Part shown: piece by piece, positions 9,253-20,131 of the stretch | Layout: every line of letters begins with the position of its first letter | How positions within the stretch are numbered: the stretch's first letter is position 1 | Assembly (NCBI RefSeq): GCF_900110455.1 | Contig: NZ_FOIS01000004.1 | Span: 310,001 to 374,000, forward strand | Length of the DNA stretch: 64,000 bases | Reading direction: 5' to 3' | Source: Natrinema salifodinae | Lineage (GTDB): Archaea; Halobacteriota; Halobacteria; Halobacteriales; Natrialbaceae | Made by a program: the position numbers and the translations under genes | Notes under the pieces: generated by a model | Database searches by the model: none | What the model saw: only the letters and a program-made list of their open reading frames with translations | What the model was told of the DNA's origin: nothing

Positions 9253-10764
9253 TCAGTACGGATACTCTCGGGGCTCGCGCTGGATCGAGATCCACTTCAC
9301 CGTCGTCAAGGTTTCTAGGATCCACTCGTCGTTGTACCGACCCATTCCCGACGCGCCGACGCCGCCGAACGCGACGTGCGGTTCGTCGTTCAACGGCTGA
9401 TCGTTGATGTGGACCATGCCCGTCTCCATCGCGTCGGCCACGTCGCGCGCCCGGGCAACGTCCGTCGAGTGAACCGACCCGGAGAGGCCGTACTCGGTGT
9501 CGTTGGCGATCCGAATCGCTTCTTCGTCGGTCTCGAAGGGGATGACCGGCGCGACCGGCCCGAAGTGCTCGTTGCAGGCTGCCGGCATGTCGCTGGTGAC
9601 GTCCGACAGCACCGTGGGCTCGATGAACAGGCCGTCGTGGTCGCCGCCGGTCTCGACCGTCGCGCCGCGCTCAACCGACTCTTCGACGAACCCGACGATC
9701 TTGTCACGCTGGCTCTCGTTGATGACCGGACCGACGAGGGTCCCCTCCTCGAGCGGATTACCGATGGGAAGCTGCTCGGCGCGGTCGGCCAGGCCCGCCA
9801 CGTACTCGTCGTACAGCGACTCGTGGACCAGGTGACGGTTGATCGAGATGCACTCCTGACCCTGATGGGTAAACGACCCGAACGCACCGGCGTCGATCGC
9901 GCGTTCGAGGTCGGCGTCTTCGAGCACGACGTGCGCGTTGTTCCCGCCCAGTTCGAGCGCGGGTTCCGTGTACGAACCGACGGCGCGCTGGCCGACGCCC
10001 CGTCCGACTTCCGAGGAACCGGTAAACGACATCACCGACGGAACCGAGTGCCCCGAGAAGTGATCCCCGATTTCGTGGCCGTAGCCGGGGACGACGTTCA
10101 GGACGCCCTCGGGAAGGCCGGCCTCCTCGAAGATCTTCGCGAGCACGAGCCCGCCCGTCAGCGGGGTGTGTTCGTCGGGCTTCAACACCACGCTGTTGCC
10201 CAGCGCGATGGCGGGCGCGACGACTCGACTGGAGAGGTACAGCGGGAAGTTCCAGGGGGTGATGACGCCGACGACGCCGGCCGGTTCGCGCACGAGCAGG
10301 TTCTCCTTGCCCGGCGTGACCGAATCCTTGCGGCGACCGCCGTCGCGCATCGCCAGGCCGGCGCCGACCTCCATCGTCCCTTGTGCGAGCTGGATCTCGA
10401 AATCGGCTTTCAGCTGCACGCCGCCACATTCGACCGCGAACAGCGTCGCGAGGTCGTCAGCGTACTCGCCGAGTAGCTCGCAGGCCTCGGACACGATCGC
10501 GGCCCGTTCCTGTGGCGGTCGCTCCGCCCACTCCGACTGGGCCTCCTCTGCGATTGCGTACGCCTCGTCGACGTCGTCCTCGGTCCCCGAGGGAACCGAC
10601 GCCAGGGTCGTCCGCGTCGCGGGGTTTTCGACGTCGATCAGGTCCCGGTCGCCGGCAGGAACCCACTCTCCATCGAGATACAGGCCGTTCCACCCGGTTT
10701 CCGGCGCGATGTCGAGCGCGTCCACGTCTATCTCTTCGGCAGATAACGTACTTGCATCCGTCAT
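9253..10764 (-). CDS. NAD(P)-dependent aldehyde dehydrogenase
   Basis: This 503-residue ALDH-superfamily enzyme oxidises an aldehyde to its acid. The general-base glutamate is E271 in LELGGNN and the nucleophile is C305 in HQGQECISINR; TPWNFP and FTGSSEVGRGVG mark the cofactor-binding fold. The closest overall look is the aromatic (benzaldehyde/vanillin/salicylaldehyde) branch, because of ELGGNNAHVV rather than ELGGKSP, but substrate cannot be fixed from sequence. It lies between nusA and rpsL on the same strand as the rpo genes. A purine-rich GGAGGG precedes the ATG on its strand, suggesting it has its own leadered transcript. Confidence 0.92.
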   Translation of the reverse strand: MTDASTLSAEEIDVDALDIAPETGWNGLYLDGEWVPAGDRDLIDVENPATRTTLASVPSGTEDDVDEAYAIAEEAQSEWAERPPQERAAIVSEACELLGEYADDLATLFAVECGGVQLKADFEIQLAQGTMEVGAGLAMRDGGRRKDSVTPGKENLLVREPAGVVGVITPWNFPLYLSSRVVAPAIALGNSVVLKPDEHTPLTGGLVLAKIFEEAGLPEGVLNVVPGYGHEIGDHFSGHSVPSVMSFTGSSEVGRGVGQRAVGSYTEPALELGGNNAHVVLEDADLERAIDAGAFGSFTHQGQECISINRHLVHESLYDEYVAGLADRAEQLPIGNPLEEGTLVGPVINESQRDKIVGFVEESVERGATVETGGDHDGLFIEPTVLSDVTSDMPAACNEHFGPVAPVIPFETDEEAIRIANDTEYGLSGSVHSTDVARARDVADAMETGMVHINDQPLNDEPHVAFGGVGASGMGRYNDEWILETLTTVKWISIQREPREYPY

Positions 10765-11113
10765 ACGACCCTCCCTAGCGGTGGACTCCGCTTATTGGTT
10801 TGGTTATGAAATTCACGGCTGAGAACTAGTCGACGCATCTTATGGCCGTAGCAAGGTTGAGCGCGCTGTTTTTTCGTCAGTCAGCGTTCGCGTTATACAT
10901 CATATTTCAGAACAAAGTTCAGACCTAGCTACGCGATGGCGTCTCAGTTGCCGACGCCGGCTGGACGACAAACTGGCCATTGTTTCCACTGGGAAATGCG
11001 TACGGCGTCAGCCAGCGTATGCAAGTCGTACCGATTACCGAAAGAGAACTGCTCGACCGACAGTGAGTTCGGTCGGAAACACCGACACGGAACGGCGAAC
11101 TGACGGTCAGCGG
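10765..11113. other. Gene-free stretch between nusA and the aldehyde dehydrogenase
   Basis: About 350 bases hold no convincing gene. The left end carries the ALDH promoter region: on the leftward strand CCAATAAG (10791-10798) lies about 27-34 bases before the ATG, and GGAGGG sits close to the start. The middle is AT-richer than its surroundings (around 10890-10925). The right end is the 3' flank of the rpo-nusA transcript, with only short T-rich patches on that strand. Confidence 0.6.
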
Positions 11114-11539
11114 TCAGATGAGCTGCACGTCGTCGATCCCGAAGTGACGGTTGGCGAGCCGTCGCGCGGCGTCGATCGTCCGCCCGTTTGACCCGATCGC
11201 GACGCCGCGGTCGTCCTCCGCGACCTCGACGTAGGCGACCGTATCGTTGTTCTCGCTGATCGTGACGTTGTACACCGCCGCCGGCGCGAGCGCGTTCGCG
11301 ACGAACGCCTCCGGATCGTCCGCGTCCTCGACCAGGCGAACCCGAGCGTCGGCGTGATCCTCGAACCGCTTGACCGTCCGGCCGCCGGGGCCGATCGCCT
11401 CGCTCATCTCGCCGGCTTCGACGACGATGAGCAGCTTGTCGCCGCCCTCGGTAACGAGACAGTCCCGACCGTCCACGCCAGTCACGTCCTCGAATGCGCC
11501 GAGGTACTGCCGAGCGTCGTCGTCGAGGGTAACGCCCAT
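11114..11539 (-). CDS. nusA: NusA-like KH-domain transcription factor
   Basis: This 141-residue archaeal NusA consists essentially of two KH domains, unlike the longer bacterial NusA. The nucleic-acid-binding loops are GPGG (about residue 51-54) and GSNG (about 117-120). Archaeal NusA is thought to bind nascent RNA and influence elongation or termination. It starts 3 bases after the rpoA2 stop and so ends the rpo operon here. In Halobacterium this gene is followed by S12 and S7; here that link is broken. Confidence 0.95.
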   Translation of the reverse strand: MGVTLDDDARQYLGAFEDVTGVDGRDCLVTEGGDKLLIVVEAGEMSEAIGPGGRTVKRFEDHADARVRLVEDADDPEAFVANALAPAAVYNVTISENNDTVAYVEVAEDDRGVAIGSNGRTIDAARRLANRHFGIDDVQLI

Positions 11540-11542
11540 CGA

Positions 11543-12739
11543 TCAGTCGGCCTGGCTGCCGCCGGGGCTGGTCGATCCCATCCGGAGGTCGACGTCGCCG
11601 GTGCCGAGCTTGATCGGTTTGCCGACGATGACGTTCTCCGTGACGCCGTCTAAGTCGTCGATCTCGCCGTGGATCGCGGCGTTGAGCAGGTGGTTGACCG
11701 TCACCTCGAACGCCGCGCGGGCGAGCACGGACTCCTTCGAGCCGGAGATGCCGTGGCGACCGATCGACTCGATCTCGCCGCGGTTGGTCATGATGTCCGA
11801 GACGAGCATCAGGTGCCGGACGTTGACGTCGTCCAGACCCTGTTCGGCCAGCGTGTTGTTCGTCTCCTCGATGATGGCCTCGCGAGCCGCCTCGATGCCG
11901 AGGTTGCGCCGGATCTCGTGGATGTTGTTACACGTCGTCCGCGAGGCGTCGACGCCCTCGATCTCCAAGACGTCCCCGAAGGCCGATCCCTCGGTGTAGA
12001 GGACGAATTCCTCGCTGCCGTCGTCCATTTCCTCGCGGCGGATGACGACCCGGGAGATGTCCTCGATCCCTTTGAACGTGATGTCGCGAAGCTCTTCGAC
12101 AAGCTGCAGCAGGTCGCGATAGGACGGTTCCTCGGGGCCGAACTCGATCTGAGTGCCCTGCTGGACCGTCTGGACGCCCAGGGAGTCCTCGATGATCTCG
12201 GCGACCTCCTCTGGAGTGATCATCCGCTCGCGGAGAGTGTCCTCGTTGAGCGAGATCTGGACGCGCATGTCCGCGACGTTCGTCGAGACGTCGCCCAGCG
12301 CGAGGATCTTGGTGGCCTCGATGTTCCAGACGACCTCGTGGGCCTTCTCGCGCTCGGTGGCGTACTCGCCCTCGAGGTAGACGGTCATCATCGGCGTGTC
12401 CGGGGTCTTCCGGGCGTCGACCAGCTCGATCAGCCGCGGCAGCCCCTGGGTCACGTCGATCTCGGCGACCCCCGCGTAGTGGAACGTGTTCATCGTCAGC
12501 TGGGTCCCGGGTTCGCCGATCGACTGAGCCGAGACCGTCCCGACGGGGTCGAGCGGGTCGACGCGCGTGTCGAGATAGCGCGTCTCGACGGCCTTTGCGA
12601 GCTCGTCTGCGTCCTCGACGGTCGCATCGGCGCGGCCCTCGAGTTCCGCGTAGACCTCGTTCTTGAGCCGGCGGGGAAGGTCGGTGTCCTCGACGACGGC
12701 GATCGTGTCGTCGGTGACGTCGTAGTCGACCTCAGTCAT
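11543..12739 (-). CDS. rpoA2: DNA-directed RNA polymerase subunit A''
   Basis: This 398-residue protein is the C-terminal part of the largest RNAP subunit, separate in archaea. The trigger-loop region is seen in [16 protein letters not shown], and NMH-proximal family segments such as [19 protein letters not shown] follow. Together with A' it completes the clamp, bridge helix and trigger loop. Its ATG overlaps the end of rpoA1 by 8 bases (12732-12739), indicating translational coupling. Confidence 0.98.
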   Translation of the reverse strand: MTEVDYDVTDDTIAVVEDTDLPRRLKNEVYAELEGRADATVEDADELAKAVETRYLDTRVDPLDPVGTVSAQSIGEPGTQLTMNTFHYAGVAEIDVTQGLPRLIELVDARKTPDTPMMTVYLEGEYATEREKAHEVVWNIEATKILALGDVSTNVADMRVQISLNEDTLRERMITPEEVAEIIEDSLGVQTVQQGTQIEFGPEEPSYRDLLQLVEELRDITFKGIEDISRVVIRREEMDDGSEEFVLYTEGSAFGDVLEIEGVDASRTTCNNIHEIRRNLGIEAAREAIIEETNNTLAEQGLDDVNVRHLMLVSDIMTNRGEIESIGRHGISGSKESVLARAAFEVTVNHLLNAAIHGEIDDLDGVTENVIVGKPIKLGTGDVDLRMGSTSPGGSQAD

Positions 12740-15662
12740 CGGAGCTCACCTCCGTGCTGCTGCCGGCGAGGCGATCGTCGGCGTACTCCGAGAGGTTCGT
12801 CGGCCGCGGTCTGGAGCCGAGGAACTCCTGTTTCTCTTCCTCGGAGTCGAACTCGGAGTCGAGCACGCGGTCGGCGATCTGCGCGACGTCGATGGTGTTG
12901 TCGTCGTCGGAGGAGACCTTGACCGGCGAGGTGCCGTCCTCGCCGAACTCGAACTGGACGATGGTGTCCGACGTGTCGCGGACGGTGCCGTCGTACTGGG
13001 TCTCCAGTTCGGAGAGGGCGTTGATCAGCCGGCGCTGCAGGTAGCCGGACTTCGACGTCCGGACTGCCGTGTCGACCAGGCCCTCGCGGCCACCCATCGC
13101 GTGGAAGAAGAACTCCCGCGGGGTCAGGCCGCTGGTGTAGGAGTTTTCGACGAAGCCGTGCGCTTCGGCCGAGAGGTCGTTGGGCTCGTAGTGGCTGAGG
13201 GTGCGGTCCTCGTAACCGCGGTTGATGCGCTCGCCCCGAACCGCCTGCTGGCCGACTGCGCCGGCCATCTGGGTCAGGTTGAGCATCGACCCACGCGCAC
13301 CGGAGTTCGCCATGACGACGGCAGGGTTGTCGTCCTGGAAGTGCTCGTCGGCGATGTTCCCGGCGTTGTCACGCGCACGCGAGAGCGTCTGCATGATCTT
13401 CATCTCGAGGGTCTCGTCGATCGTCCGGCCTGGCAGACTCTCGAGTTCGTTGTTCTCGTAGGCCTCGATCAACTCCTCGACGCGGTCGTTTGCGTCCTCG
13501 ATCGTCTCGTCGATGCGGGCCTGTGCTTCCTCCGGGATGGTCTCGTCGTCGATGCCGATCGAGAACCCGAAGTGCATGATGGCACGCATCGCCAGCGTCG
13601 AGACCTCGTTGATGAAGATCCGGGCGCGGGTGTTGCCGTAGACCTTCGTGATCGTGTCGACGATCTCGCCGCCGAACTCGCCGACCTCGTCCTCGGCGAC
13701 AGTCCCCTGGATGAGCTGACCGTCCTCGATGACGACCTCGTCGCCGACGGTCCCCGTGAACTCGAGGTTGAGGTCGTCGGGCAGCAGCTCGGAGAAGACG
13801 TCGTAGCCGGTCCAGAACGGCTCGTCCTCGTCGTCGATGCCGCTGGGTTCGGGCAGTTCGTCGATCCGAGTCGCCCGCAGCAGGTCCAGCGCTTGGGTCT
13901 CGTTGAACCGAGGGTTGTCGTGGGTCAGCAGGTACATCCCGGAGATGTGGTCCTGAATGGCCCCAATGATGTTCTCACCGAAGCGCGGCGAGAGAATCTG
14001 TTCCTGCACGCGCATGAGCACGCGCGCCTCGGCACGAGCCTCCTCGTTCTGGAGCGCGTGCATGTTCATCTCGTCGCCGTCGAAGTCGGCGTTGTACGGC
14101 GGACAGACGACGGTGTTCAGCCGGAAGGTTTTGTACGGCATGACCACGACCTCGTGGGCCATGATCGACATCCGGTGGAGCGACGGCTGGCGGTTGAAGA
14201 TGACGATGTCGCCGTCGATGAGGTGGCGGTTGACCTCCCAACCCGCTTCGACCTTCTCGGCGAGTTGCTCGCAGTTCTTCTCGGTCACCTTCAGCCGACG
14301 GCCGTCGGGACGCCGAACGTAGTTCGCACCCGGGTGGCCCTCGGGGCCGTTCGAGACGAACCGCCTGGCGTCCTCTAGATTCCGCTCGGTGACGTTCATC
14401 GTCTGGGTCATCTCCTTGGCGACGCGGTCCGGGACGCCGACCTCGTTCAGCGAGAGGGTCGGGTCCGGGGAGATGACGGTCCGGGCGGAGAAGTTCACGC
14501 GCTTCCCGGACAGCGAGCCACGGAAGCGACCCTCCTTGCCTTTGAGTCGCTGAGAGAGGGTCTTGAGCGGCCGGCCGGAGCGGTGGCGCGCCGGCGGCGT
14601 GCCCGAGATCTCGTTGTCCATGAAGGTGGTGACGTGGTACTGCAGGAGTTCCCAGAGGTCCTCGATGATCAGCTGGGGCGCGCCAGCCTCGCGGTTCTCC
14701 ATGAACCGCTGGTTGATCCGGATGATGTCGACCAGCTTGTGGGTGAGGTCGTCCTCCGAGCGCTGGCCGTTGTCGAGCGTGATCGACGGCCGCGCCGTCA
14801 CGGGCGGGACCGGCAGCACCGTCAGGATCATCCACTCGGGTCGAGACTTCTCGGGATCGATTCCCAGGACCTCGATGTCCTCGTCCGGAATGTTTTCGAA
14901 CCAGTCCCGGATGTCCGAGGGCATCAGCTTGTTCGTGTCCTCTTCAGTGAGGTCGATGTCCAGCGCCTTCTCGATGGCCTTGCGCTGATTCTCTCGCGGA
15001 CGGAACGAACCCGAGAGGATCTCGTTGACCCGGGTGAGGTCGATGTCCGTCTCCTCGGCGAGTTCGTCCGGCGTCGTTCGCTCGACACCGGCCTCCTCGT
15101 CGCCCTGCATCGCGCCCGCGATGCGCTGGGAGTACTCGCTGGTCAGGACCTGCTGGACCTCGTAGTAGGTCGTCGGCTTCTCGTGGTCGATGTCGTACTG
15201 GATTTCGCCGCAGAACGGACACCGGTCCTTCTTGCGGGCCTGGCGGATCGCGGCCTTGGTCACGTCGTTGAGATCCCGACCGAGATTGCGGGTTTGGTCG
15301 AGCTGTCCGCGGAACTCGTCGCGCTCGTCCTCCGTCAGGAGAAGCCGGGAGCACTCCCGACAGGTACCGCGCAGGAGTCGCCGGATGAGCTTCGTGAAGC
15401 CGACGTGGATGACCGGGGCAGCCAGTTCGATGTGGCCGAAGTGGCCGTTACACGACCCGGAGTGCTTCCCGCAGGTCTTACACTCCAGTCCGGGGTCGAT
15501 CACGCCGAGTCGCGGGTCCATTAGCCCCATATCGATGGGGAACCCGTCGTCGTCGTAGGTGTCGGCGGTGATGATCTTCGTCGCGCTCATCTCTCGGTAC
15601 TCCTCGGGCTCCATGAGCCCGAAGGAGAGCGAGCCGATGTCTTTGGGTGTCGTATCTTGCAT
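12732..15662 (-). CDS. rpoA1: DNA-directed RNA polymerase subunit A'
   Basis: This 976-residue protein is the N-terminal part of the largest RNAP subunit. The catalytic Mg-binding motif [12 protein letters not shown] lies at residues 524-535 with aspartates 526, 528 and 530. The N-terminal clamp zinc ligands are visible in [17 protein letters not shown], followed by CRECSRLL and CPFCGE, which may form a second zinc site. [14 protein letters not shown] is also a conserved landmark. It lies between rpoB1 (12 bases upstream) and rpoA2 in the rpo operon. Confidence 0.98.
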   Translation of the reverse strand: MQDTTPKDIGSLSFGLMEPEEYREMSATKIITADTYDDDGFPIDMGLMDPRLGVIDPGLECKTCGKHSGSCNGHFGHIELAAPVIHVGFTKLIRRLLRGTCRECSRLLLTEDERDEFRGQLDQTRNLGRDLNDVTKAAIRQARKKDRCPFCGEIQYDIDHEKPTTYYEVQQVLTSEYSQRIAGAMQGDEEAGVERTTPDELAEETDIDLTRVNEILSGSFRPRENQRKAIEKALDIDLTEEDTNKLMPSDIRDWFENIPDEDIEVLGIDPEKSRPEWMILTVLPVPPVTARPSITLDNGQRSEDDLTHKLVDIIRINQRFMENREAGAPQLIIEDLWELLQYHVTTFMDNEISGTPPARHRSGRPLKTLSQRLKGKEGRFRGSLSGKRVNFSARTVISPDPTLSLNEVGVPDRVAKEMTQTMNVTERNLEDARRFVSNGPEGHPGANYVRRPDGRRLKVTEKNCEQLAEKVEAGWEVNRHLIDGDIVIFNRQPSLHRMSIMAHEVVVMPYKTFRLNTVVCPPYNADFDGDEMNMHALQNEEARAEARVLMRVQEQILSPRFGENIIGAIQDHISGMYLLTHDNPRFNETQALDLLRATRIDELPEPSGIDDEDEPFWTGYDVFSELLPDDLNLEFTGTVGDEVVIEDGQLIQGTVAEDEVGEFGGEIVDTITKVYGNTRARIFINEVSTLAMRAIMHFGFSIGIDDETIPEEAQARIDETIEDANDRVEELIEAYENNELESLPGRTIDETLEMKIMQTLSRARDNAGNIADEHFQDDNPAVVMANSGARGSMLNLTQMAGAVGQQAVRGERINRGYEDRTLSHYEPNDLSAEAHGFVENSYTSGLTPREFFFHAMGGREGLVDTAVRTSKSGYLQRRLINALSELETQYDGTVRDTSDTIVQFEFGEDGTSPVKVSSDDDNTIDVAQIADRVLDSEFDSEEEKQEFLGSRPRPTNLSEYADDRLAGSSTEVSSDD

Positions 15663-15674
15663 GGTATAGACAGG

Positions 15675-17504
15675 TTAGACGGCGTCCTCCAGTTCGAGTC
15701 GCGGTGCGATACCCAGCGCCTTCATCTCGTCGAGCAGGAGCTTGAACGCGTAGCTCATCTCGATCTCGTGGATATCGGTCTCCTCGTCGCAGTTCGGACA
15801 GTAGACACGCCGTTGTTCGACGTTCTCGACCGCGCTCATCCCGCAGTTCGCACAGACGTGGATGAACTCGCGGTCGGACTCGTCCAGCAGTCGTTCCTTC
15901 AGCGTCATCGCCGCACCGTGGCCGATGAACACGTCGCGTTCCATCTCCCCGATACGGAGGCCGCCCTCGCGGGCGCGACCCTCCGTCGGCTGGCGGGTCA
16001 GCACCTGCACCGGCCCGCGCGAGCGGGCGTGCAGCTTGTTCGAGACCATGTGGTAGAGCTTCTGATAGAAGATCACGCCGACGAAGATCTCCGCCTCGAT
16101 CTTCTCGCCGGTGACCCCGGAGTACATGGTCTCCTTGCCCGCGGAGTCGAAGCCGACCTCTTCGAGCCCCTCCCGGAGCTCGTCTTTGTCCTCGCCGAGG
16201 AACGGTGTCCCGTCGACGCGGCGGCCCTCCATCGAACCGAGCTTGCCGCCGATCATCTCCAAGATGTGCCCGACGGTCATCCGCGAGGGCAGCGCGTGGG
16301 GGTTCAGAACGAGGTCGGGGACGACGCCCTCCTCGGTGAAGGGCATGTCCTCCTGGGGTGCGAGGTGGCCGACGACTCCCTTCTGACCGTGGCGGCTAGC
16401 GAACTTGTCCCCGAGTTCGGGGATCCGCTCGTCGCGCACGGAGACCTTCGAGAGCTTCGAGCCGTCCTCGCCCTCCATGAGCGTGACGGTGTCGACGATC
16501 CCCGACTCGCCCGAGCGCATGGTGACGGAGGTCTCACGCCGCTTCTGGGGCGAGAGACCGCCCATGTCGTCGGGTTCCTCGAGGAACCGCGGCGGCGAGG
16601 TCTTGCCCAGCAGGACGGAGTTCTCGTCGACCGCCGTCTCCGGGTTGACCAGGCCGTCCTCGTCGAGGTGGGCGTAGGCCTCTTCGCCGCGGGCTCCGCG
16701 GACGTCCTGAGAGGGGATCTCGAAGCGGTCCTCCTGACCGCCGGGGTAGCGCCGTTCCTCGCCCTCGTAGGTGCGGAAGAAGTGCGAGCGGGCGAGCGCG
16801 CGCTCGACGCTGGCCTTGTTCAGGACCAGCGCGTCCTCGATGTTGAACCCCTCGTAGCTCATCACGGCGACGACGAAGTTCTGTGCCGCCGGACGCTCGT
16901 CGTAGCCGATCTGTTCGGTGGTCTGGGTCTTGACCATCGAGAGCTGCGGGTAGTGCAGTAGGTGCTGGCGCGTGTCCGGCCGGATTCGGTAGTTCGCGGA
17001 CGGCAGCCCCAGCGACTGCTTGATCATCCCTGCCCCCATCGTAATGCGCGGGCTGGCGTTGTGCTCGGGGTAGGGGATCATCCCCGCACCGATCGAGAAG
17101 ATCAGCGACGGGTCGATCTCGAGGTGGGTGTGTTTCTCGGTGAGGTCGTCCTCGTCGACGGCCACGAGGATGTCCTCTTCCTCCTCGGCGTCGATGAACT
17201 CGATGTAGCCGTGGTCGACCAGGTCCTCGAACTCGAGGTCGCCGTCCTGAAGCGCCTCGATCTCCTGCTCGGAGATGCGCGGCTCTCCGTCTTCGACGAC
17301 CAGCAGGGGTCGCCGCGCACGGCCGGCGTCGGCGTTGACGATCACTTCGCGAGTGCGGTTTTTCACCGAGACGTTGACCATCTCGGAGATGTCGCCGATG
17401 CGTCGCGCTTCGCGGATCTGTTCGGCTAGCTCGTGCGGGTCCGGGTGTGTCCCCACCAGCGACCCGTTGACGTAGACTTTGGCTTCTCGTTCTTGGCTGC
17501 TCAT
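15675..17504 (-). CDS. rpoB1: DNA-directed RNA polymerase subunit B'
   Basis: This 609-residue protein is the C-terminal half of the second-largest RNAP subunit. Landmarks are the hybrid-binding segment [15 protein letters not shown] and a C-terminal zinc ribbon (CANCG...CPNC, about residues 550-575). In haloarchaea, as in many euryarchaea, RpoB is split into B'' and B'. It starts 6 bases after rpoB2 ends, so the two halves are made side by side for assembly. Confidence 0.98.
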   Translation of the reverse strand: MSSQEREAKVYVNGSLVGTHPDPHELAEQIREARRIGDISEMVNVSVKNRTREVIVNADAGRARRPLLVVEDGEPRISEQEIEALQDGDLEFEDLVDHGYIEFIDAEEEEDILVAVDEDDLTEKHTHLEIDPSLIFSIGAGMIPYPEHNASPRITMGAGMIKQSLGLPSANYRIRPDTRQHLLHYPQLSMVKTQTTEQIGYDERPAAQNFVVAVMSYEGFNIEDALVLNKASVERALARSHFFRTYEGEERRYPGGQEDRFEIPSQDVRGARGEEAYAHLDEDGLVNPETAVDENSVLLGKTSPPRFLEEPDDMGGLSPQKRRETSVTMRSGESGIVDTVTLMEGEDGSKLSKVSVRDERIPELGDKFASRHGQKGVVGHLAPQEDMPFTEEGVVPDLVLNPHALPSRMTVGHILEMIGGKLGSMEGRRVDGTPFLGEDKDELREGLEEVGFDSAGKETMYSGVTGEKIEAEIFVGVIFYQKLYHMVSNKLHARSRGPVQVLTRQPTEGRAREGGLRIGEMERDVFIGHGAAMTLKERLLDESDREFIHVCANCGMSAVENVEQRRVYCPNCDEETDIHEIEMSYAFKLLLDEMKALGIAPRLELEDAV

Positions 17505-17510
17505 AGTAGA

Positions 17511-19091
17511 TTAGTCGTCTGCGGTCGACGTCGATCGTTCGATCCCTTCGAGGCCGGGAATGCCCTCGACCCCCATCGATGCTAGTTCGCGCTTGAGTTC
17601 CTGTTCGTCTTCGACGTTCTGGGATAGCTCCATCGACTGCGCGAAGTTCTTCACCAGCCCACAGTTCGGTCCCTCCGGCGTTTCGGAGGGGCCAATGCGA
17701 CCCCACTGGGTCGCGTGCAGGTCCCGTGCTTCGAAGTGGGGCTGACTCCGCGAGAGCGGACTGCGGAGTCGGCGCAGGTGCGAGAGAACACCCATGAAGT
17801 CGGTTCGGTCGACGAGCTGGGAGACGCCGGAACGGCCGCCGACCCAGTTGCCCGTCGCGATTGGGTGCTCGAGGCGCTCGGTGAGCACGTCAGAGCGAAC
17901 GACCGTGTTCACGGACAGCTGACGGTTGCGCATATTCGCGCGCTCGAGTTGGTACTTCACGTCGCGGGCCAGCTTGTTCAGCGCAGTCCGGAACAGGTCC
18001 CTCATCAGGTCGCCCGAGACCTTGAGCCGCTTGTTCGCGTAGTGGTCCTTGTCGTCGGCCTCGCGCCGTCCGAGAGCGAGTTCGAAACAGGCCTCGGCCA
18101 TCCGACAGAGGTAGTGGGCCTTGTTGATTCGGACGTCCTCCTCCTCGACGCCGTCCTCGTGGAGGTGCGGCAGGAGGTACCGATCGATGACGTAGTTGGC
18201 CCGCTTGAGCTGGTAGTTCTTCCCCTGGCCGGAGGCGACGCGTTTACCCAACGCCTCGATTGCCTCCTCCTCGGTCTGGACCTCGGCCGCTTCGAGGTTC
18301 TCGAGCATGTACTTGACCACTTCGGGGTCGTTCGAGACCTTGTGGACGATCTCCTCGTCCGACTCGAGCCCGAGCGCACGCACGAGCGTCACGAAGTTGA
18401 TCGATCCGGAGACCGAGGGGAACGAGACCTCGAGCAGGCCGTCGCGGGTGCGCTCACAGAGGACGAGCGCGCGGTAGCCACGGCGCTGCGAGAAGGTCTT
18501 GGCGACCTGGATCTCGTCGCCGTACTTAGTGTCGTACTCGGCGAGAATCTTGTTCGGTGCGAGGTCCTCGCTGGTCATCAGCACCCGCTCGGAGCCGTTG
18601 ACGATGAAGTAGCCGCCGGGGTCGGCGGGGTCTTCGCCGATCTCAACGAGTTCCTCGTCGGAGAAGCCGGCGATGTTACACTTCTCGGAGCCGACCATGA
18701 TCGGCATGCGACCGATCTTCGTCTCGGTCGAGTCGACGACCCGCTGGTCGCCTTCCTCGCCCTTGACGATGGACATCTCCATGAAGACCGGCGCGGAGTA
18801 GGTGATGTTCCGAAGACGCGCCTCCTGCGGGTAGAGCAGTTCCTCGGAGCCGTCCGCCTCCCGAACGCGCGGCGTCACGACTCGAACGTCGCCCAGTTCG
18901 ACGTGGACCGGCTCCTCGCCTTCCTTGTCGCCGATGTCCGTGTCGATCGTTTCCTTCTCGTCGACGACTTCCTGCATCCCCCGGTTGAGGAAGGCGTTGA
19001 AGGAGCGGTAGTGGTGTTCGGCGATCCGTCCCTTCGAGAAGTATTCGCGCGAGATCTCTCGCCGTTCGTCGCGATTGAGTTCCATTGCCAT
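17511..19091 (-). CDS. rpoB2: DNA-directed RNA polymerase subunit B''
   Basis: This 526-residue protein is the N-terminal half of the second-largest RNAP subunit, containing lobe and protrusion regions. Conserved segments include GYFIVNGSERVLMTSED and GRIGPSETPEGPNCGLVKN, the latter near the C-terminus at the fork-loop region. The start is immediately after the rpoH stop. A second ATG two codons in (MELNRDERREIS) is equally plausible as the true start. Confidence 0.98.
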   Translation of the reverse strand: MAMELNRDERREISREYFSKGRIAEHHYRSFNAFLNRGMQEVVDEKETIDTDIGDKEGEEPVHVELGDVRVVTPRVREADGSEELLYPQEARLRNITYSAPVFMEMSIVKGEEGDQRVVDSTETKIGRMPIMVGSEKCNIAGFSDEELVEIGEDPADPGGYFIVNGSERVLMTSEDLAPNKILAEYDTKYGDEIQVAKTFSQRRGYRALVLCERTRDGLLEVSFPSVSGSINFVTLVRALGLESDEEIVHKVSNDPEVVKYMLENLEAAEVQTEEEAIEALGKRVASGQGKNYQLKRANYVIDRYLLPHLHEDGVEEEDVRINKAHYLCRMAEACFELALGRREADDKDHYANKRLKVSGDLMRDLFRTALNKLARDVKYQLERANMRNRQLSVNTVVRSDVLTERLEHPIATGNWVGGRSGVSQLVDRTDFMGVLSHLRRLRSPLSRSQPHFEARDLHATQWGRIGPSETPEGPNCGLVKNFAQSMELSQNVEDEQELKRELASMGVEGIPGLEGIERSTSTADD

Positions 19092-19319
19092 TTATTCCAC
19101 CACAAGTCGGTATACGACTGCTTGATCGGTTGTACGCGAGTCTCGGACGATTTTGATGACGTCGCCGATCTCCGCCTCGTCCGGCAGGGCAGGATCGTTA
19201 CGCTTGATCTTCGGTAAATCTGTACGATCGATGTTGTATTCCTCGAGCACCTCCTCGAGTGTGTCGTCCTCAAGGACGGTATGCTCCGGAACCAGTTCGT
19301 GTTGGCTTACGTCTACCAT
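19092..19319 (-). CDS. rpoH: DNA-directed RNA polymerase subunit H
   Basis: This 75-residue archaeal RpoH corresponds to the C-terminal domain of eukaryotic Rpb5. [10 protein letters not shown] at the N-terminus and [11 protein letters not shown], with [13 protein letters not shown], are diagnostic. It is the first gene of the rpo operon and abuts rpoB2 without a gap. Confidence 0.97.
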   Translation of the reverse strand: MVDVSQHELVPEHTVLEDDTLEEVLEEYNIDRTDLPKIKRNDPALPDEAEIGDVIKIVRDSRTTDQAVVYRLVVE

Positions 19320-19400
19320 GGGTTGATGTGGGTGTGCGTGTCGGCTATCGGGAGAGAAGCGGCTGTCACGAGATACTACAGGTAGATAGCGGCGGGAACC

Positions 19401-19407
19401 ATTTAAC
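19401..19407 (-). promoter_or_regulatory. Candidate TATA-like box of the rpo operon
   Basis: The leftward strand reads GTTAAAT about 82-88 bases before the rpoH ATG. If used, the transcript would start near 19375 with a leader of about 55 bases, unlike the leaderless genes elsewhere in the window. Confidence 0.4.
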
Positions 19408-19605
19408 GGTTACTAACTCGACGCACAAGCAGGGCTATCCGGCCTGGCGAACCTGACCGGGGCGGACGATCACACGTGAGAGTAGCCGGTTATCGGTTAT
19501 ATTCCTTGTGGGTCGTGTGATCCGATATCACGATACCGTCTGTGCGCGTCTCCGAGTGACGTTCGTGGCGCGTCCCAACGTACCAGACGATCTCCGATTG
19601 AAAAG

Positions 19606-19613
19606 CCTTAATA
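19606..19613 (+). promoter_or_regulatory. Promoter box of first tRNA-Asp gene
   Basis: CCTTAATA begins 40 bases before the tRNA 5' end. The same box stands at exactly the same distance before the second copy, although the sequence between box and leader differs, which supports function. Confidence 0.65.
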
Positions 19614-19623
19614 CCGTCTCCGG

Positions 19624-19724
19624 GAAACGATGAAATGCGTTGGAAGCCCGGGTGGTGTAGTGGCCCATCATACGACCCTGTCACGGTCGTGACGCGGGTT
19701 CAAATCCCGCCTCGGGCGCTTTCT
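19624..19724 (+). repeat. 101-bp exact direct repeat, copy 1
   Basis: This block contains a 22-base leader, the tRNA-Asp gene and 6 bases beyond it. It is identical to 20110-20210, an offset of 486 bases, while the 385 bases between the copies are unrelated. Confidence 0.95.
19646..19718 (+). tRNA. tRNA-Asp (GTC), copy 1
   Basis: The 73-base gene folds as a cloverleaf. Acceptor arms 19646-19652 and 19711-19717 pair with one G-T, and the discriminator is G at 19718. The anticodon stem is 19673-19677 with 19685-19689, and the loop CTGTCAC puts anticodon GTC at 19680-19682. The T loop is TTCAAAT with a GCGGG/CCCGC stem. No CCA is encoded and no intron is seen. Confidence 0.96.
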
Positions 19725-20131
19725 GCTGACGGTAATCCGCGAGCGCAGCGCATACCGGAAACAACACACCGTCGCTAGCGAAAACTCCAACTTCGAACGG
19801 TTTCTATACCTCGAATTCATGAGCGACGTGTTCATTCTGGCCGCTGTGAAATACAGAAAATAGCGAGTGATTCGGAACGATCCGCGAAGCGCACGAGTGA
19901 TGAGTACAGGCGCTCGCAAAGATTCGCGCGAACGAAATCTGATCGAGAAGGGAAACGGAATCGGTGGCCCGACGTCGGATGCGGTGAGCTCGACGGAGTA
20001 GTAGCGGCCGATCAGCGCACTACAGTGGAACTGAAATTCCATCGAACGAACCGGCACGATAACACGACTCGATACCGCTGGAGAACACAATCCTTAATAC
20101 TATCACCGAGAAACGATGAAATGCGTTGGAA
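19719..20131. other. Spacer between the two tRNA-Asp genes
   Basis: About 410 bases hold no gene I can support. The first 6 bases match those after copy 2; the last 22 are the leader repeat of copy 2, preceded by its promoter box. The rest is AT-richer than coding DNA here and shows no integrase, insertion sequence or partial tRNA. Confidence 0.6.
20092..20099 (+). promoter_or_regulatory. Promoter box of second tRNA-Asp gene
   Basis: CCTTAATA begins 40 bases before the second tRNA, matching copy 1. Transcription would start about 10 bases before the mature 5' end, inside the duplicated leader. Confidence 0.65.

Larger units (their letters stand above)
19320..19645. other. Gene-free stretch between rpoH and tRNA-Asp
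   Basis: About 325 bases between divergent transcription units hold promoter signals but no gene. The left part contains the rpo operon promoter and a leader of roughly 50-60 bases. The right part contains the tRNA-Asp promoter (19606-19613). Nothing else is recognised. Confidence 0.6.
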
